Below, piece by piece: positions 25,297 through 35,484 of a stretch of DNA of 64,000 bases. The notes beneath the pieces are model-generated. The model did not search any database. It saw only the letters and a list, made by a program, of their open reading frames with translations, and had not been told where the DNA came from. The translations under genes and the position numbers were made by a program. This stretch comes from Microbacter sp. GSS18 (GTDB lineage Bacteria; Actinomycetota; Actinomycetes; Actinomycetales; Microbacteriaceae): positions 2,852,001 through 2,916,000 of the forward strand of contig CP119753.1 in assembly GCA_029319145.1 (NCBI GenBank). The letters run 5' to 3'. Within the stretch, counting starts at the first letter, position 1, and each line of letters begins with the position of its first letter.

Positions 25297-26113
25297 GTTC
25301 GACCTCCTTGATTCCGTGGTACCAGCGCAGCACCCGACGCTCCGCGAACCCGAAGATCGCCGCGAGCAGAACACCGATCAGACCCAGCAGCAGGATGCCG
25401 CTCCACATCTCCGCGATCAGGTAATTGCGCTGGAAGTAGACGATCCGGTACCCCAGACCGGACGACGAATAGAACATCTCCGAGATCACCATCAGGATCA
25501 GCGCGATCGACAGCGACTGCCGCACCCCCGCCATGATCCGCGGGCTCGCCGCCGGCAGCACCAGGAAACGGATCGTCTCACCGACCGTGAGCGCGAACGA
25601 CCGCGACGTCTCGGTCATCACACTGTCCGTGGACCGCACCCCGTCGATCGTGTTCAGCAGCACCGGCCACACCGCACCCACCACGATCACCGTGATCTTC
25701 ATCGCATCGGTCGGCCCCAGCAGCACCGCGATGATCGGGATCAGCACCGGCGGCGGCACCGCACGGAAGAACTCCAGCATCGGCTCCAGCAGCTCACGCA
25801 GCCACCGGTTCAAACCGATCAGCGTCCCGGCGACCACACCGATCGTGACCGACAGCACGATCCCGCCCGCCAGACGCCCCAGACTCGGCAGGATGTCCTC
25901 GAAGAACGCCGGACCCACCCACGTCTCCCAGAACGCCGCGAAGATCGTCAACGGCGACGGGAAGAAGATCTCCGGCGACACCGAGGACCACACACCCCAG
26001 ATCACCAGCAGAATGATCGGCAGCCCCAGCGCATACGCGGTGCTCTCCCCGACCTTCCGCCACAGCGCAGGCCCCCGACGCGGGACGACGACAGTGCTCG
26101 TATACAGAGTCAC
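25289..26113 (-). CDS. SsuC/TauC-type ABC permease (second)
   Basis: 274 aa, about six membrane helices, EAA loop in ETSRSFALTVGETIRFLVLPAASPRIMAG. GTG start 26113 overlaps the preceding permease stop in a GTGA arrangement, with GGAGGAAGTGCT as ribosome site. It differs clearly from its neighbour permease, so the channel is probably a heterodimer. Confidence 0.9.
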   Translation of the reverse strand: MTLYTSTVVVPRRGPALWRKVGESTAYALGLPIILLVIWGVWSSVSPEIFFPSPLTIFAAFWETWVGPAFFEDILPSLGRLAGGIVLSVTIGVVAGTLIGLNRWLRELLEPMLEFFRAVPPPVLIPIIAVLLGPTDAMKITVIVVGAVWPVLLNTIDGVRSTDSVMTETSRSFALTVGETIRFLVLPAASPRIMAGVRQSLSIALILMVISEMFYSSSGLGYRIVYFQRNYLIAEMWSGILLLGLIGVLLAAIFGFAERRVLRWYHGIKEVERA

Positions 26114-26937
26114 AGCACTTCCTCCCCCCGCACCGACTGATGCCACGACAACGCACGACGCTCGATCGCACGGAACACCAGATTCACAACCAGCCCCAGC
26201 AGACCCGTCACGATCACCAGCGCATACACCCCGACATAATCACCCGCGGACTGCGCGAACACGATCTCCCGACCCACACCCGGATTCCCGATCGTCATCT
26301 CCGCCGTCACCGCAAGGATCAACGCCACCGTCGCCGCCAACCGCACACCCGTCATCAGATACGGCAACGCCGTCGGCAACACCAGATTCACAATCCGCGA
26401 ACCCCGACTCAACCCGAAACTGCGAGCCGTGTCACGAGCCACAGCATCCACATCCGCCACCCCGTACAGCACCTGCACGAACACCTGCCAGAAACTCGCG
26501 AACACGATGATCACCAACGCCGCCTGCAACTGGATCCCGAACATCAGAATCGCCAACGGAATCAAAGCCACCGACGGAATCGGACGCAGGAACTCCACCG
26601 TCGTATGCGTCGACCGCCGCAAGAACGGAACCAGACCGATCACCGTCCCCAACACCGTCGCCAGGGACACCGCGATCACCAGACCGATCCCCCACGCCGT
26701 CATCGTCCGACCCACATTCCGCCAGAACTCCACATCCAACATGTCCGCAGCAAGCCGGGCAAGCACCTCAGACGCAGGCGGGAACGTCGCCGGATTCAAC
26801 AAACCCAAAGTCGGAATCAACTGCCACGTCAGCAGAAAACCCGCAATCCCCGCCGCACCCAACGCGACCTTACGCACCGACCGACGCGCACGCGCACTCC
26901 GATAACGAGCCGCAACCACAGAAGCCTCAGCAGTCAT
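26110..26937 (-). CDS. SsuC/TauC-type ABC permease (first)
   Basis: 275 aa with about six membrane helices and EAA loop DTARSFGLSRGSRIVNLVLPTALPYLMTG. Start ATG 26937 (MTAEASVV). Its coding strand is unusually poor in the G+C third-position bias seen in neighbours at a few places (AAC, ATC and CGA clusters), but not enough to claim separate origin. Second gene of the importer operon after the binding protein. Confidence 0.9.
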   Translation of the reverse strand: MTAEASVVAARYRSARARRSVRKVALGAAGIAGFLLTWQLIPTLGLLNPATFPPASEVLARLAADMLDVEFWRNVGRTMTAWGIGLVIAVSLATVLGTVIGLVPFLRRSTHTTVEFLRPIPSVALIPLAILMFGIQLQAALVIIVFASFWQVFVQVLYGVADVDAVARDTARSFGLSRGSRIVNLVLPTALPYLMTGVRLAATVALILAVTAEMTIGNPGVGREIVFAQSAGDYVGVYALVIVTGLLGLVVNLVFRAIERRALSWHQSVRGEEVL

Positions 26938-27019
26938 GAAAACCCTTTCGCAGGTGAGGGGAGAACGGCGACGCGGGATGCCGGACCGGCGTGGGCCCGG
27001 CATCCCGCGTCGATCGTGC

Positions 27020-28003
27020 TTACTGCTGCTGGACCAGGCGGTCCCAGTTCGGCTCGGTGTCGAGGACGCCGTAGCCCATGGCCAGGGATGCCAGCTCCTG
27101 CATGTTGGCGAGGTTGAGCTCCGACGACCAGGTCGGCAGCGTGATGCCCGCGGCCGCCTCCTCGGGGATGCCCATGTTGTCGACGATGGCGGCGCGAACG
27201 CCGTCCTCGTTCGCCGCGGCCCACTCCAGCGTCTCCTTCATCGCCGCCGAGTAGTCGGCGATGAGCTGTGGGTCGTTGTCGAGCAGATCCTGAGTGGTGA
27301 TCGAGGTCAGCAGCTCGAGACCCGGGATCGTCGCCTGGTAGGGGAAGACGACGATGTTGCCGCCGGCGCCCTCGATCTGCGACATGAACGGGTCGGGCAC
27401 CCAGCCCGCGTCGATGTTGCCCGCCTCGAGCTGCGCCTGCACGTCGGGGAAGATGACCTCGACGAACTCGATCGTCGAGGGGTCGCCGCCGTCGTCCTCG
27501 ACGGCCTTCATGATCGTGACATCACCCGCGGCGCCGAGGGTGTTCACCGACACGCGCTTGCCTTCGAGGTCGGCCGGGCGCTCGATGCCCGAGTCGCCGA
27601 GGGACACGACGGCGTTGACGTCGCGGCCCGTCTCGAGGCTGTTGGCGTAGTCCCCGATCATGACGATGCCGAGGTCGGCGATGTCGGCACGGAACGGGCC
27701 GAAGGGCTGACCGATCGCGATCTGGATGTCGCCGCTGACCAGAGCGGGGATGGCGTTCGCGCCGCCCGACGAGGGAACGACCTCGACCTCGAGGTTGTGG
27801 TCGGCCCAGATGCCCTCGGCCATGGCGCCCCACAGGGCGCCGGTCTCGGCGATGGGCAGGGCCGCGATGCGGATCGTGCGCATCTCGCCGCCCGACGCGT
27901 CGTCGGACGGGGCGGTGGTGGGTTCGGCACCGGAGTCGGTGCAGCCGCTCAGAGCGAGAACGGCCGCGGCACCGAGTGCGACGACGGACAGGAGCTTCTT
28001 CAT
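27020..28003 (-). CDS. NMT1/SsuA-type solute-binding lipoprotein
   Basis: 327 aa from ATG 28003. Lipoprotein signal with LALSGC (Cys20), then a periplasmic-binding fold: TIRIAALPIAETGALWGAMAEGIWADHNLEVEVV, SGDIQIAIGQPFG, KRVSVNTLGAAGDVTIMKAVED, AGNIDAGWVPDPFMSQIE. The last signature resembles binding proteins for nitrate, sulfonates and aromatic sulfonates or carboxylates. First gene of a four-gene importer operon that ends with PaaX. Confidence 0.9.
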   Translation of the reverse strand: MKKLLSVVALGAAAVLALSGCTDSGAEPTTAPSDDASGGEMRTIRIAALPIAETGALWGAMAEGIWADHNLEVEVVPSSGGANAIPALVSGDIQIAIGQPFGPFRADIADLGIVMIGDYANSLETGRDVNAVVSLGDSGIERPADLEGKRVSVNTLGAAGDVTIMKAVEDDGGDPSTIEFVEVIFPDVQAQLEAGNIDAGWVPDPFMSQIEGAGGNIVVFPYQATIPGLELLTSITTQDLLDNDPQLIADYSAAMKETLEWAAANEDGVRAAIVDNMGIPEEAAAGITLPTWSSELNLANMQELASLAMGYGVLDTEPNWDRLVQQQ

Positions 28004-28209
28004 CGAAGTGCCTCTCATTGGCAGTGGATGCGGTGATGGGACGCCGACAACGCCGGAAGAGGTGGTGGGGCTGCTTCACCCCGTGTCGATCACTCCAGCG
28101 TGTCGATGCCATTCATCGTCGCTTCCACCACCCTGATTGTCAAGCATCTTTTGACGCCCGTCATGAAACAGTTGAATAACGAGGCCCTCGCTCACCTCGC
28201 CTGACGGAC

Positions 28210-28269
28210 GGATACCGGACGGATACCGGGAGGGAGGAGTCTCTGAGGCGACCGGGAATACCGGTATCC
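28210..28269. promoter_or_regulatory. Triple GGATACCGG element
   Basis: GGATACCGG occurs at 28210-28218 and 28221-28229 as direct repeats and inverted at 28261-28269, where it is part of the near-palindrome GGAATACCGGTATCC (28255-28269). The group lies just before the secreted-protein gene and in the region divergent to the importer operon. Likely an operator for an unidentified regulator. Confidence 0.45.
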
Positions 28270-28289
28270 GACGAATGAGGAGAGCGACG

Positions 28290-28895
28290 ATGAAGAGCTC
28301 ACTGGCGAAGAGGATCCTGGGGATCGGGGTGGCCGTGGCGGCGTTGGTGGGCCTGACGGCGGCCCCCGCGTACGCGAAGACCACCGTCGAGAAGGTCGAC
28401 ATCCCCAGCGAGCAGTTCTTCTACGACAACGTCGTCACCGGTGACGGCGAGCCGCCCTACATCCTGCTGGCGGGCGGCGATTTCGGCGACTTCTGCGAGG
28501 AGAATCTGCCGACGGCGACCCACTTCATTCGGGTCAAGGGAACGCCGCCGGATGAGGGCGCGACGTACCACGAGCGCTGGGGAGCGCGCGTCGAGATGGC
28601 CCTGTACGACATCGAGGGGATGGACGCGTTCGTGTGGCTCGACACGTACTGCCCCGCGTACTTCGCGACCGGCGCCACCCCCGAGCGGATCGCCCACGGT
28701 GCGGGGTCGGTGATGTCGAACCTCTACGCGACCTTCCACGGCGCCGAGGCTCCGGATGTCTGGACGGAGAACAGCGCCCGAGGCGTGCTCAAGACGCCCG
28801 ACGGCGAGACGCTCGTGGTCCGGGGTGTCGCCGAGCTCACGTTCGAGCCGGCGTTCTCGGTCGACCACGTGTCGCTCGAGATCCTCAACCGATGA
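28290..28895 (+). CDS. Secreted protein of unknown function
   Basis: 201 aa from ATG 28290, which has GAGGAG in front (an ATG at 28275 is also in frame). Clear signal peptide, cleavage after AYA at about residue 29. The mature part is acidic, about 172 aa, with two cysteines (DFCEEN, DTYCPAY) and repeated aromatic/beta-type segments; no catalytic motif or known domain recognised. Ends 36 nt before the convergent antiporter gene. Confidence 0.75.
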   Translation: MKSSLAKRILGIGVAVAALVGLTAAPAYAKTTVEKVDIPSEQFFYDNVVTGDGEPPYILLAGGDFGDFCEENLPTATHFIRVKGTPPDEGATYHERWGARVEMALYDIEGMDAFVWLDTYCPAYFATGATPERIAHGAGSVMSNLYATFHGAEAPDVWTENSARGVLKTPDGETLVVRGVAELTFEPAFSVDHVSLEILNR

Positions 28896-28931
28896 GCCGG
28901 GCGGTGTGCGCGTCCGGGCCGGGTCGCCCGG

Positions 28932-29948
28932 TCAGGACGCGTACACCGCGAGCCCGATCGTCGCGGCGTAGATCGCCGGGATCGCCACGCCCTCGAACCC
29001 GATGCCGCGGCGATCGCGCACGATGAGCCCGGCTCCCAGCACCGCGGTGATCAGCAGCGTGCCGCCCAGCAACACGAGGCTCACCGCGCCGGCCGAGGCG
29101 TAGATCGTGCCGTCGAGGTAGAACGCATCGGCGACCGTCAGCGTCAGGACGTCGAAGACGTTCCCGCCGATGATGTTCGCCACGCCCAGGGTCAGGGCGC
29201 CCATGCGGATGGCGGCGATCAGCACGATGAGCTCGGGCAGCGACGTGATCGCCGTCGTGAGGGTGAACCCCGTGACGCCACTCGACCACCCGGTGGCGGC
29301 GACCACCGAGAGCCCGGCGTGGCCGATGACCCAGCCGGTGACGGCGACCACGAGGCCGAGCGAGGCGAGGGTGCCCCACAGCCTCGGCAGCGACTGCGTC
29401 GACGCCTGCCCGCCCTCGTCCTCGCGCGTCTCGCTGGTGCGGATGGGACGCCACATCGGCTCGTCGTGCATGCGTCGGATCAGCCGCAGACCGTAGAGGT
29501 AGAAGACCGGGATCAGGATCGTCACGGGGTGGACCCACCCGATGCTCAGCTCGGGGGTGGCGAAGGCGATCACGGGCAGGGAGATGAGGCCGATGAGGAC
29601 GATCGCCTGCAGGATGTTCTCGAGCGACGCGGCCGCGTGCTCGAGATTCGCGCGGCGGTAGACCAGGTCGGCGATGGCGAGCCACACCGTCTGCAGGGCG
29701 ATGCCGCCGATCGGGTTCGCCAGCGCGAACGCGGCGTCCCCCTCGAGGGCTCCCGTGGCGGTCGTGACGATGCCCGGCAGCGAGGTGATCGCTCCCAGGA
29801 ACACCGCCCCCGCGACGGCCTCGCCGATCCCGGTGCGGTCCGCGATCTCATCCGCCGCCCGCGCCAGGCGGGATCCGGCGAACACGATCACCACCACGGC
29901 GCCCACGAGGGCGAAGACGCTCGGCCACAGCGGCCAGGTATCCGTCAC
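28932..29948 (-). CDS. CaCA-family cation antiporter (YrbG-like)
   Basis: 338-aa membrane protein with about ten helices in two related halves. The alpha repeats are GAVFLGAITSLPGIVTT and TTAITSLPELIVLIAA, the second followed by GGNVFDVL, as in sodium/calcium exchanger-type proteins. The first repeat has Gly where a Glu is usual (SLPG for SxPE), so cation handling may differ from classical exchangers. Confidence 0.85.
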   Translation of the reverse strand: MTDTWPLWPSVFALVGAVVVIVFAGSRLARAADEIADRTGIGEAVAGAVFLGAITSLPGIVTTATGALEGDAAFALANPIGGIALQTVWLAIADLVYRRANLEHAAASLENILQAIVLIGLISLPVIAFATPELSIGWVHPVTILIPVFYLYGLRLIRRMHDEPMWRPIRTSETREDEGGQASTQSLPRLWGTLASLGLVVAVTGWVIGHAGLSVVAATGWSSGVTGFTLTTAITSLPELIVLIAAIRMGALTLGVANIIGGNVFDVLTLTVADAFYLDGTIYASAGAVSLVLLGGTLLITAVLGAGLIVRDRRGIGFEGVAIPAIYAATIGLAVYAS

Positions 29949-30076
29949 GAAGCGATCCAGTCCGTCACGTCGTTCCCCCTGATCGGTCGAAGACGGGCTC
30001 GTAGGCTTCGACGCTAGGGCGTGGGCTCCCCCGGGCCAAATGGAGCCGCGGGGCTTGACACGGAAGAATCGTCTCC

Positions 30077-30958
<882 letters not shown>

Positions 30959-30971
30959 CGCGCGCCTCGCC

Positions 30972-31892
30972 TCAGAACACGTACTCCATGAGCTCCATGC
31001 CGAGCGTGCGGAACGCCTCATGCGCTCGCATCCGGTGGTAGATCGAGAGGTCGTCGAAGCACACGATCAGCGCGTACGAGACTCCCGCGCGGGGTCCGGC
31101 GAGCACGCCCGCCTCGACCCGGATGCCGTCGTCTCGGCCGGTCTTGTTGATGAACAGCAGCCCGTGCTCGTCGTTCTCGTGCGAGAACGGATCGAGGCCG
31201 GTCGCGGCGGCGACCAGCGACAGGTCGTGGTTCAGGCTCAGCCACTCGGCGACCTGCGCGCTGACCCCCGGCGACACCGCCTGCGAGTTCACCAGCGCCG
31301 CGAACACCTCGGCGAGCTCGCGCGCCGAACCGAGCGCGAAGTGCGGCGCGTCATCGGGCCCGCGTTCGTCGCGGAAGCGGTCGAGGAGCGCCGAGCGGCT
31401 CAGCCCCAGCGCCTCGATGCGCGCGCGCACGGCCGGGATCCCGACGCGGTGCAGCAGCGCGTTCGCAGCCAGGGCGTCTCCGGTCGAGGCGGTCAGGACG
31501 GCGAGGTCGATCAACGGCAGCGCGGGCGCCTTCAGGTGCTGCCACACTCCGCCGACGGCCACTGGGTCGATGACCGAGCGATCGAGGATCTCGAGCGGGT
31601 CGAGCGTTCCCGCCTCGAAACCGGCGGCGGTCTCGACCAGCAGCGGCACGACGCCGAGTCCGGCCACCGGCAGCGTGACGAAGTCGTCGCCGTTGAGGAC
31701 GGCGGTGCCGCGGTCGAGATCGGTGATGCGCACCGAGATCTTCGCTCCCGACCCCGCGAGGTCGTCGAGCGCCTTCAGCGTCGCGGTGAATGTCGGTCGT
31801 GCGGCTGCCGCCCTCCTCGGCAGTCGCCGGCTGCTGCGTCGCGACCCCCGACGCGACTCAGCCTCCCTCTTGGGCTCAGAGGACATGCCCAC
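30972..31892 (-). CDS. Class A beta-lactamase-like protein lacking the catalytic Ser/Lys
   Basis: 306 aa with the fold pattern of serine beta-lactamases but without the SxxK motif: where SLIKVPLL is expected it has AGLGVVPLL (77-85), so both catalytic Ser and Lys are absent. The SDN motif is replaced by TGD (STGDALAANALL). The KTG motif is kept (INKTGRDD). No signal peptide; instead an Arg-rich N-terminus. A non-hydrolytic or regulatory role is possible. Start GTG 31892 or ATG 31886. Encoded 83 nt downstream of the M13 peptidase gene. Confidence 0.75.
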   Translation of the reverse strand: MGMSSEPKREAESRRGSRRSSRRLPRRAAAARPTFTATLKALDDLAGSGAKISVRITDLDRGTAVLNGDDFVTLPVAGLGVVPLLVETAAGFEAGTLDPLEILDRSVIDPVAVGGVWQHLKAPALPLIDLAVLTASTGDALAANALLHRVGIPAVRARIEALGLSRSALLDRFRDERGPDDAPHFALGSARELAEVFAALVNSQAVSPGVSAQVAEWLSLNHDLSLVAAATGLDPFSHENDEHGLLFINKTGRDDGIRVEAGVLAGPRAGVSYALIVCFDDLSIYHRMRAHEAFRTLGMELMEYVF

Positions 31893-31975
31893 AGGGCTTC
31901 CTTCCGGTATCGGGTGTTCGGGCGGATGGGGCTGCGCTCAGGCGAGCGCGATCGGGGGCTGGGGCTCCCCCGTCG

Positions 31976-33952
31976 TCACCAGATGGTGACGCGCTGCTCC
32001 TCGTCGAGCCACAGCGCGTCGCCCTCGGTCACGCCGAAGGCGTCGTAGAAGGCGTCGATGTTGCGGACGATCTGGTTGCAGCGGAATTCGTTGGGCGAGT
32101 GCGGGTCGATGGTCAGCAGGCGGATGGTCTCGGCGTCCCGGCCCTTCTGTTGCCAGATCTGGCCCCAGCTCAGCAGCAGGCGCTGGATGCCGGTGAAGCC
32201 GTCGATGTCGGAACCGTCGGCGGGCTCCGCCGCGGCGGCCAGCGCGAGACGGTAGGCCTTGATCGCGATGCCGAGGCCGCCGAGGTCGCCGATGTTCTCG
32301 CCGATCGTGAGCGCGCCGTTCACGTGGTGCTCCTCGGCGAGCCCCTCGGGGACGAGCGCCTCGTACTGCGCGATGAGGTTCTTCGTGCGGTCCTCGAACG
32401 CCTCGCGATCGGCATCCGTCCACCAGTCGCGCAGCGACCCGTCGCCGTCGAAGCGGCTGCCCTGGTCGTCGAAGCCGTGGCCGATCTCGTGGCCGATCAC
32501 CGCGCCGATGCCGCCGTAGTTGGCCGCGGCATCCCGATCCGCCTCGAAGAACGGGTACTGCAGGATCGCCGCGGGGAACACGATCTCGTTCATCAGCGGG
32601 TTGTAGTACGCGTTGACCGTCTGCGGGGTCATGAACCACTCGTCGCGGTCGACGGGGCCGCCGATCTTGCCGAGCTGCCGGTCGTGCTCCCACACGTTCG
32701 CGCGGCGGACATTCCCGACGAGGTCCTCGGCGTCGATCTCGAGGGAGGAGTAGTCCTTCCACTTCACCGGGTAGCCGATCTTGGGCGTGAAGGCGTCGAG
32801 CTTGCCGAGGGCCCGCTCGCGCGTCTCGGGGCTCATCCACTCGAGGGTCGAGATCGACTCGCGGTAGGCCTCGATGAGGTTGTCGACGAGCTCGTCCATC
32901 GCCTCCTTGGCGGCGGGCGGGAAGTGGCGCTCGACGTACACCTTGCCGACGGCCTCGCCCATCGCCGCCTCGACCAGGCCCACGCCGCGCTTCCAGCGCT
33001 CGCGGTTGACCGGGACGCCGGTGAGCTGGGTGCCGTAGAACGAGAAGTTCTCGTCGACGAACGCCTGCGAGAGGAACGGCGCCGCAGAGTGGACGATCGA
33101 GAAGCGCAGCCACGCCTTCCAGTCCTCGAGCCGGTCCTCGGTCAGCAGCGACCCGAGCCCCTCGAGGAAGCTGGGCTGGGTGACGTTGACTTCGGCGAAG
33201 ACGTCCGAGAAGCCGGGCGCGACGGCCGCGACCCACGGGCCGAGGTCGACGCCCACGAGCTTCTCGGCCTCGTCGCCGGTCATGAGGTTGTAGGTGGCCA
33301 TCGCGTCACGGCTGCGCACGTTGTCCCAGTGGTGCTCGGCGAGCTCGGTCTCGAGCGCGACGATGCGGTCGGCGGCGACGGCGGCATCCGCCACGCCCGC
33401 GAGCTCCAGGATGCGCTCGATGTGCGCGCGGAACGCCGTGCGCGTCTCGGCGAAGTTGTCGAGGCGGAAGTAGCTCTCGTCCGGCAGCGACAGCCCGCCC
33501 TGCACGAAGAACGGAACGTACCGCTCGGGGTTGCCGGGGTCGGGCTCGATGTAGAGGTGGATGAGGCCCGCGACCCCGTCGCGCTCGAGCTCGCCGAGCG
33601 CGGCGAGGAATGCCGGGATGCCGTCGATCGCGTCCACGCGCGCCAGCTGAGCCGTCAGCGGCTCGGCACCGAGGGCCTCGATGCGCTCGGTGTCCATGAA
33701 GCTCGTGTAGAGGTCGCCGATCTTGCGCGCCTCGGTGCCCGGCTCGGCCGACTGCGCCTCCTCGATGATCGCCCGGACGTCCTTCTCGGCCTGCTCGGCG
33801 ATCAGATGGAACGAACCCCACCGCGCCTTGTCGTCGGGGATCTCGGTGCGCTCGATCCAGGAACCGTTGACGTGACGGAACAGGTCGTCCTGAGGGCGGA
33901 TGTCGGCGCTGAGCTCGTCGAGCGCGAGGCCCGAGCGGGGGCTGTCGGTCAT
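31976..33952 (-). CDS. M13-family metallopeptidase (neprilysin/PepO type)
   Basis: 658 aa. Zinc site HEIGH at 488-492 plus GENIGDLGG with the third ligand Glu552; NAYYNP and the C-terminal RCNQIVRN substrate-contact motif are present. No signal peptide or membrane anchor, so it is a cytosolic oligopeptidase as usual for bacterial PepO. ATG 33952 is preceded by TATTGT with a 6-nt gap and no ribosome site, which suggests a leaderless message. Confidence 0.93.
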   Translation of the reverse strand: MTDSPRSGLALDELSADIRPQDDLFRHVNGSWIERTEIPDDKARWGSFHLIAEQAEKDVRAIIEEAQSAEPGTEARKIGDLYTSFMDTERIEALGAEPLTAQLARVDAIDGIPAFLAALGELERDGVAGLIHLYIEPDPGNPERYVPFFVQGGLSLPDESYFRLDNFAETRTAFRAHIERILELAGVADAAVAADRIVALETELAEHHWDNVRSRDAMATYNLMTGDEAEKLVGVDLGPWVAAVAPGFSDVFAEVNVTQPSFLEGLGSLLTEDRLEDWKAWLRFSIVHSAAPFLSQAFVDENFSFYGTQLTGVPVNRERWKRGVGLVEAAMGEAVGKVYVERHFPPAAKEAMDELVDNLIEAYRESISTLEWMSPETRERALGKLDAFTPKIGYPVKWKDYSSLEIDAEDLVGNVRRANVWEHDRQLGKIGGPVDRDEWFMTPQTVNAYYNPLMNEIVFPAAILQYPFFEADRDAAANYGGIGAVIGHEIGHGFDDQGSRFDGDGSLRDWWTDADREAFEDRTKNLIAQYEALVPEGLAEEHHVNGALTIGENIGDLGGLGIAIKAYRLALAAAAEPADGSDIDGFTGIQRLLLSWGQIWQQKGRDAETIRLLTIDPHSPNEFRCNQIVRNIDAFYDAFGVTEGDALWLDEEQRVTIW

Positions 33953-33958
33953 GCTTCC

Positions 33959-33964
33959 ACAATA
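33959..33964 (-). promoter_or_regulatory. -10 box of leaderless promoter, M13 peptidase
   Basis: TATTGT on the minus strand, 6 nt before ATG 33952, no Shine-Dalgarno. Confidence 0.45.
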
Positions 33965-34081
33965 GAGCGCGGCGCCGCCCCCGCGGGCGCCCGAAGGGCG
34001 GGCGGGCGCGAGCGGACGCAGGACGTGACCGCATCGTGATGACTCCGGGCCTCGGCGCCCGGAGGTGTCCGCGGCGGCCCG

Positions 34082-34087
34082 TAGCCT
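34082..34087 (+). promoter_or_regulatory. -10 box of leaderless promoter, MATE gene
   Basis: TAGCCT followed after 6 nt by GTG 34094; no Shine-Dalgarno. Confidence 0.4.
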
Positions 34088-34093
34088 GGTGAC

Positions 34094-35419
34094 GTGGAGC
34101 GCACCCGAGACACGCTGAACCGCGACATCCTGCGCCTGGCGGTGCCGGCGCTGGGCGCGCTCGTGGCCGAGCCTCTCTTCCTCATCGTCGACTCGGCGCT
34201 CGTCGGCCACCTCGGCGTGGTGCCGCTGGCGGGCCTGGGCATCGCCTCGGCGGTGCTGCAGACGATCGTCGGCCTGATGGTGTTCCTCGCCTACTCGACC
34301 ACGCCCGCGGTTGCCCGGCGATTCGGAGCCGGCGATTCGTCGAAGGCGGTGTCTGCGGGGATCGACGGGATGTGGCTCGCACTCGGCCTCGGGGCCGTCC
34401 TCGCCCTCGTCGGCTACATCGCCATCCCCGTCGTCGTGCCGCTGTTCGGAGCGACCGCCGCGGTCGCCGAGCAGGCGGGCATCTACCTGGGCATCTCGAT
34501 GTGGGGCCTGCCGGCGATGCTCATCGTGTTCGCGGCGACCGGTCTGCTGCGCGGCATGCAGGACACCGTCACTCCGCTGTGGATCGCCGGGCTCGGGTTC
34601 GGCGCGAACGCCGTGCTCAACGCCCTGTTCATCTACGGATTCGGGTGGGGCATCGCCGGATCCGCCATCGGCACGGTCGTGGCCCAGTGGGGCATGGTCG
34701 CGGCGTTCGTCGTCGTGGTGGGCCGACTCGCCCGCCGCCACGATGCGACGGTGCGCCCGCAGCGCGACGGCGTCGGCGGCTCGGCGCGCTCGGGCGGATG
34801 GCTGTTCCTGCGCACGGTGTCGCTGCGGATCGCGCTCCTGGGCACCGTGGCGGTCGCCGGCGGCCTCGGCACCGGCGAGCTGGCCGGGTGGCAGGTCGCC
34901 TTCACGATCTTCTCGACCGCGGCGTTCGCGCTCGACGCGCTCGCGATCGCCGCGCAGGCGCTGATCGGCAAGGGCCTGGGCGCCGAAGACGACCGCCTCG
35001 TCACGCGCGTCCTCGGCCGCACGGTGGCATGGGGGCTGTGGTTCGGAGTCGTCGTGGGCCTGCTGATCGGCGGGTTCTCGGGCCTCATCGGCCTGGTGTT
35101 CACCGGCGACCCGGCGGTCGCCGCGCTCGTGCAGCCGGCACTGATCGTGCTCGCCGTCGCTCAGCCGGTGTGCGGCATCGTGTTCGTCCTCGACGGGGTG
35201 CTCATCGGCGCCGGCGACGCGAAGTACCTCGCGATCGCGGGCGTGCTGAACCTGATTCCGTTCCTGCCCGCGATCGTGGTGATCGCGCTGCTGCATCCGA
35301 CCGGCGCGTGGGGCCTCGCCTGGCTGGCCGTCGCGTTCTTCGGTGTCTACATGCTCGCCCGCCTCGGCACCCTCGGCTGGCGCGTGCGCGGACGGGAGTG
35401 GATGACCGCCGGAGCATGA
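34094..35419 (+). CDS. MATE-family efflux transporter (DinF-like)
   Basis: 441 aa, about twelve membrane helices in two MatE halves. The N-terminal segment RDILRLAVPALGALVAEPLFLIVDSALVGHLG is typical of DinF-type MATE proteins; GLLRGMQDT matches the conserved loop after helix 4-5. Cation-driven export of unknown compounds. GTG start; divergent from the peptidase gene. Confidence 0.9.
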   Translation: MERTRDTLNRDILRLAVPALGALVAEPLFLIVDSALVGHLGVVPLAGLGIASAVLQTIVGLMVFLAYSTTPAVARRFGAGDSSKAVSAGIDGMWLALGLGAVLALVGYIAIPVVVPLFGATAAVAEQAGIYLGISMWGLPAMLIVFAATGLLRGMQDTVTPLWIAGLGFGANAVLNALFIYGFGWGIAGSAIGTVVAQWGMVAAFVVVVGRLARRHDATVRPQRDGVGGSARSGGWLFLRTVSLRIALLGTVAVAGGLGTGELAGWQVAFTIFSTAAFALDALAIAAQALIGKGLGAEDDRLVTRVLGRTVAWGLWFGVVVGLLIGGFSGLIGLVFTGDPAVAALVQPALIVLAVAQPVCGIVFVLDGVLIGAGDAKYLAIAGVLNLIPFLPAIVVIALLHPTGAWGLAWLAVAFFGVYMLARLGTLGWRVRGREWMTAGA

Positions 35420-35484
35420 TCGACGGGCCCTTGGGCCTGGAGCCGCGCCCCAGGGCGGCGTAGAGTCCGCCGGGAGGAGGCGCG

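Noticed and set aside
1..28000. Island carried by a recognisable mobile element
   Set aside because: No integrase, transposase, tRNA-type attachment site or flanking repeats were found inside the window.
30972..31892. Active beta-lactamase (resistance gene)
   Set aside because: The catalytic Ser and Lys of SxxK are missing and no export signal exists.
31790..34039. 749-codon plus-strand frame opposite the M13 peptidase
   Set aside because: Antisense shadow of a gene with a perfect HEIGH and GENIGD zinc site; no domain or ribosome site of its own.
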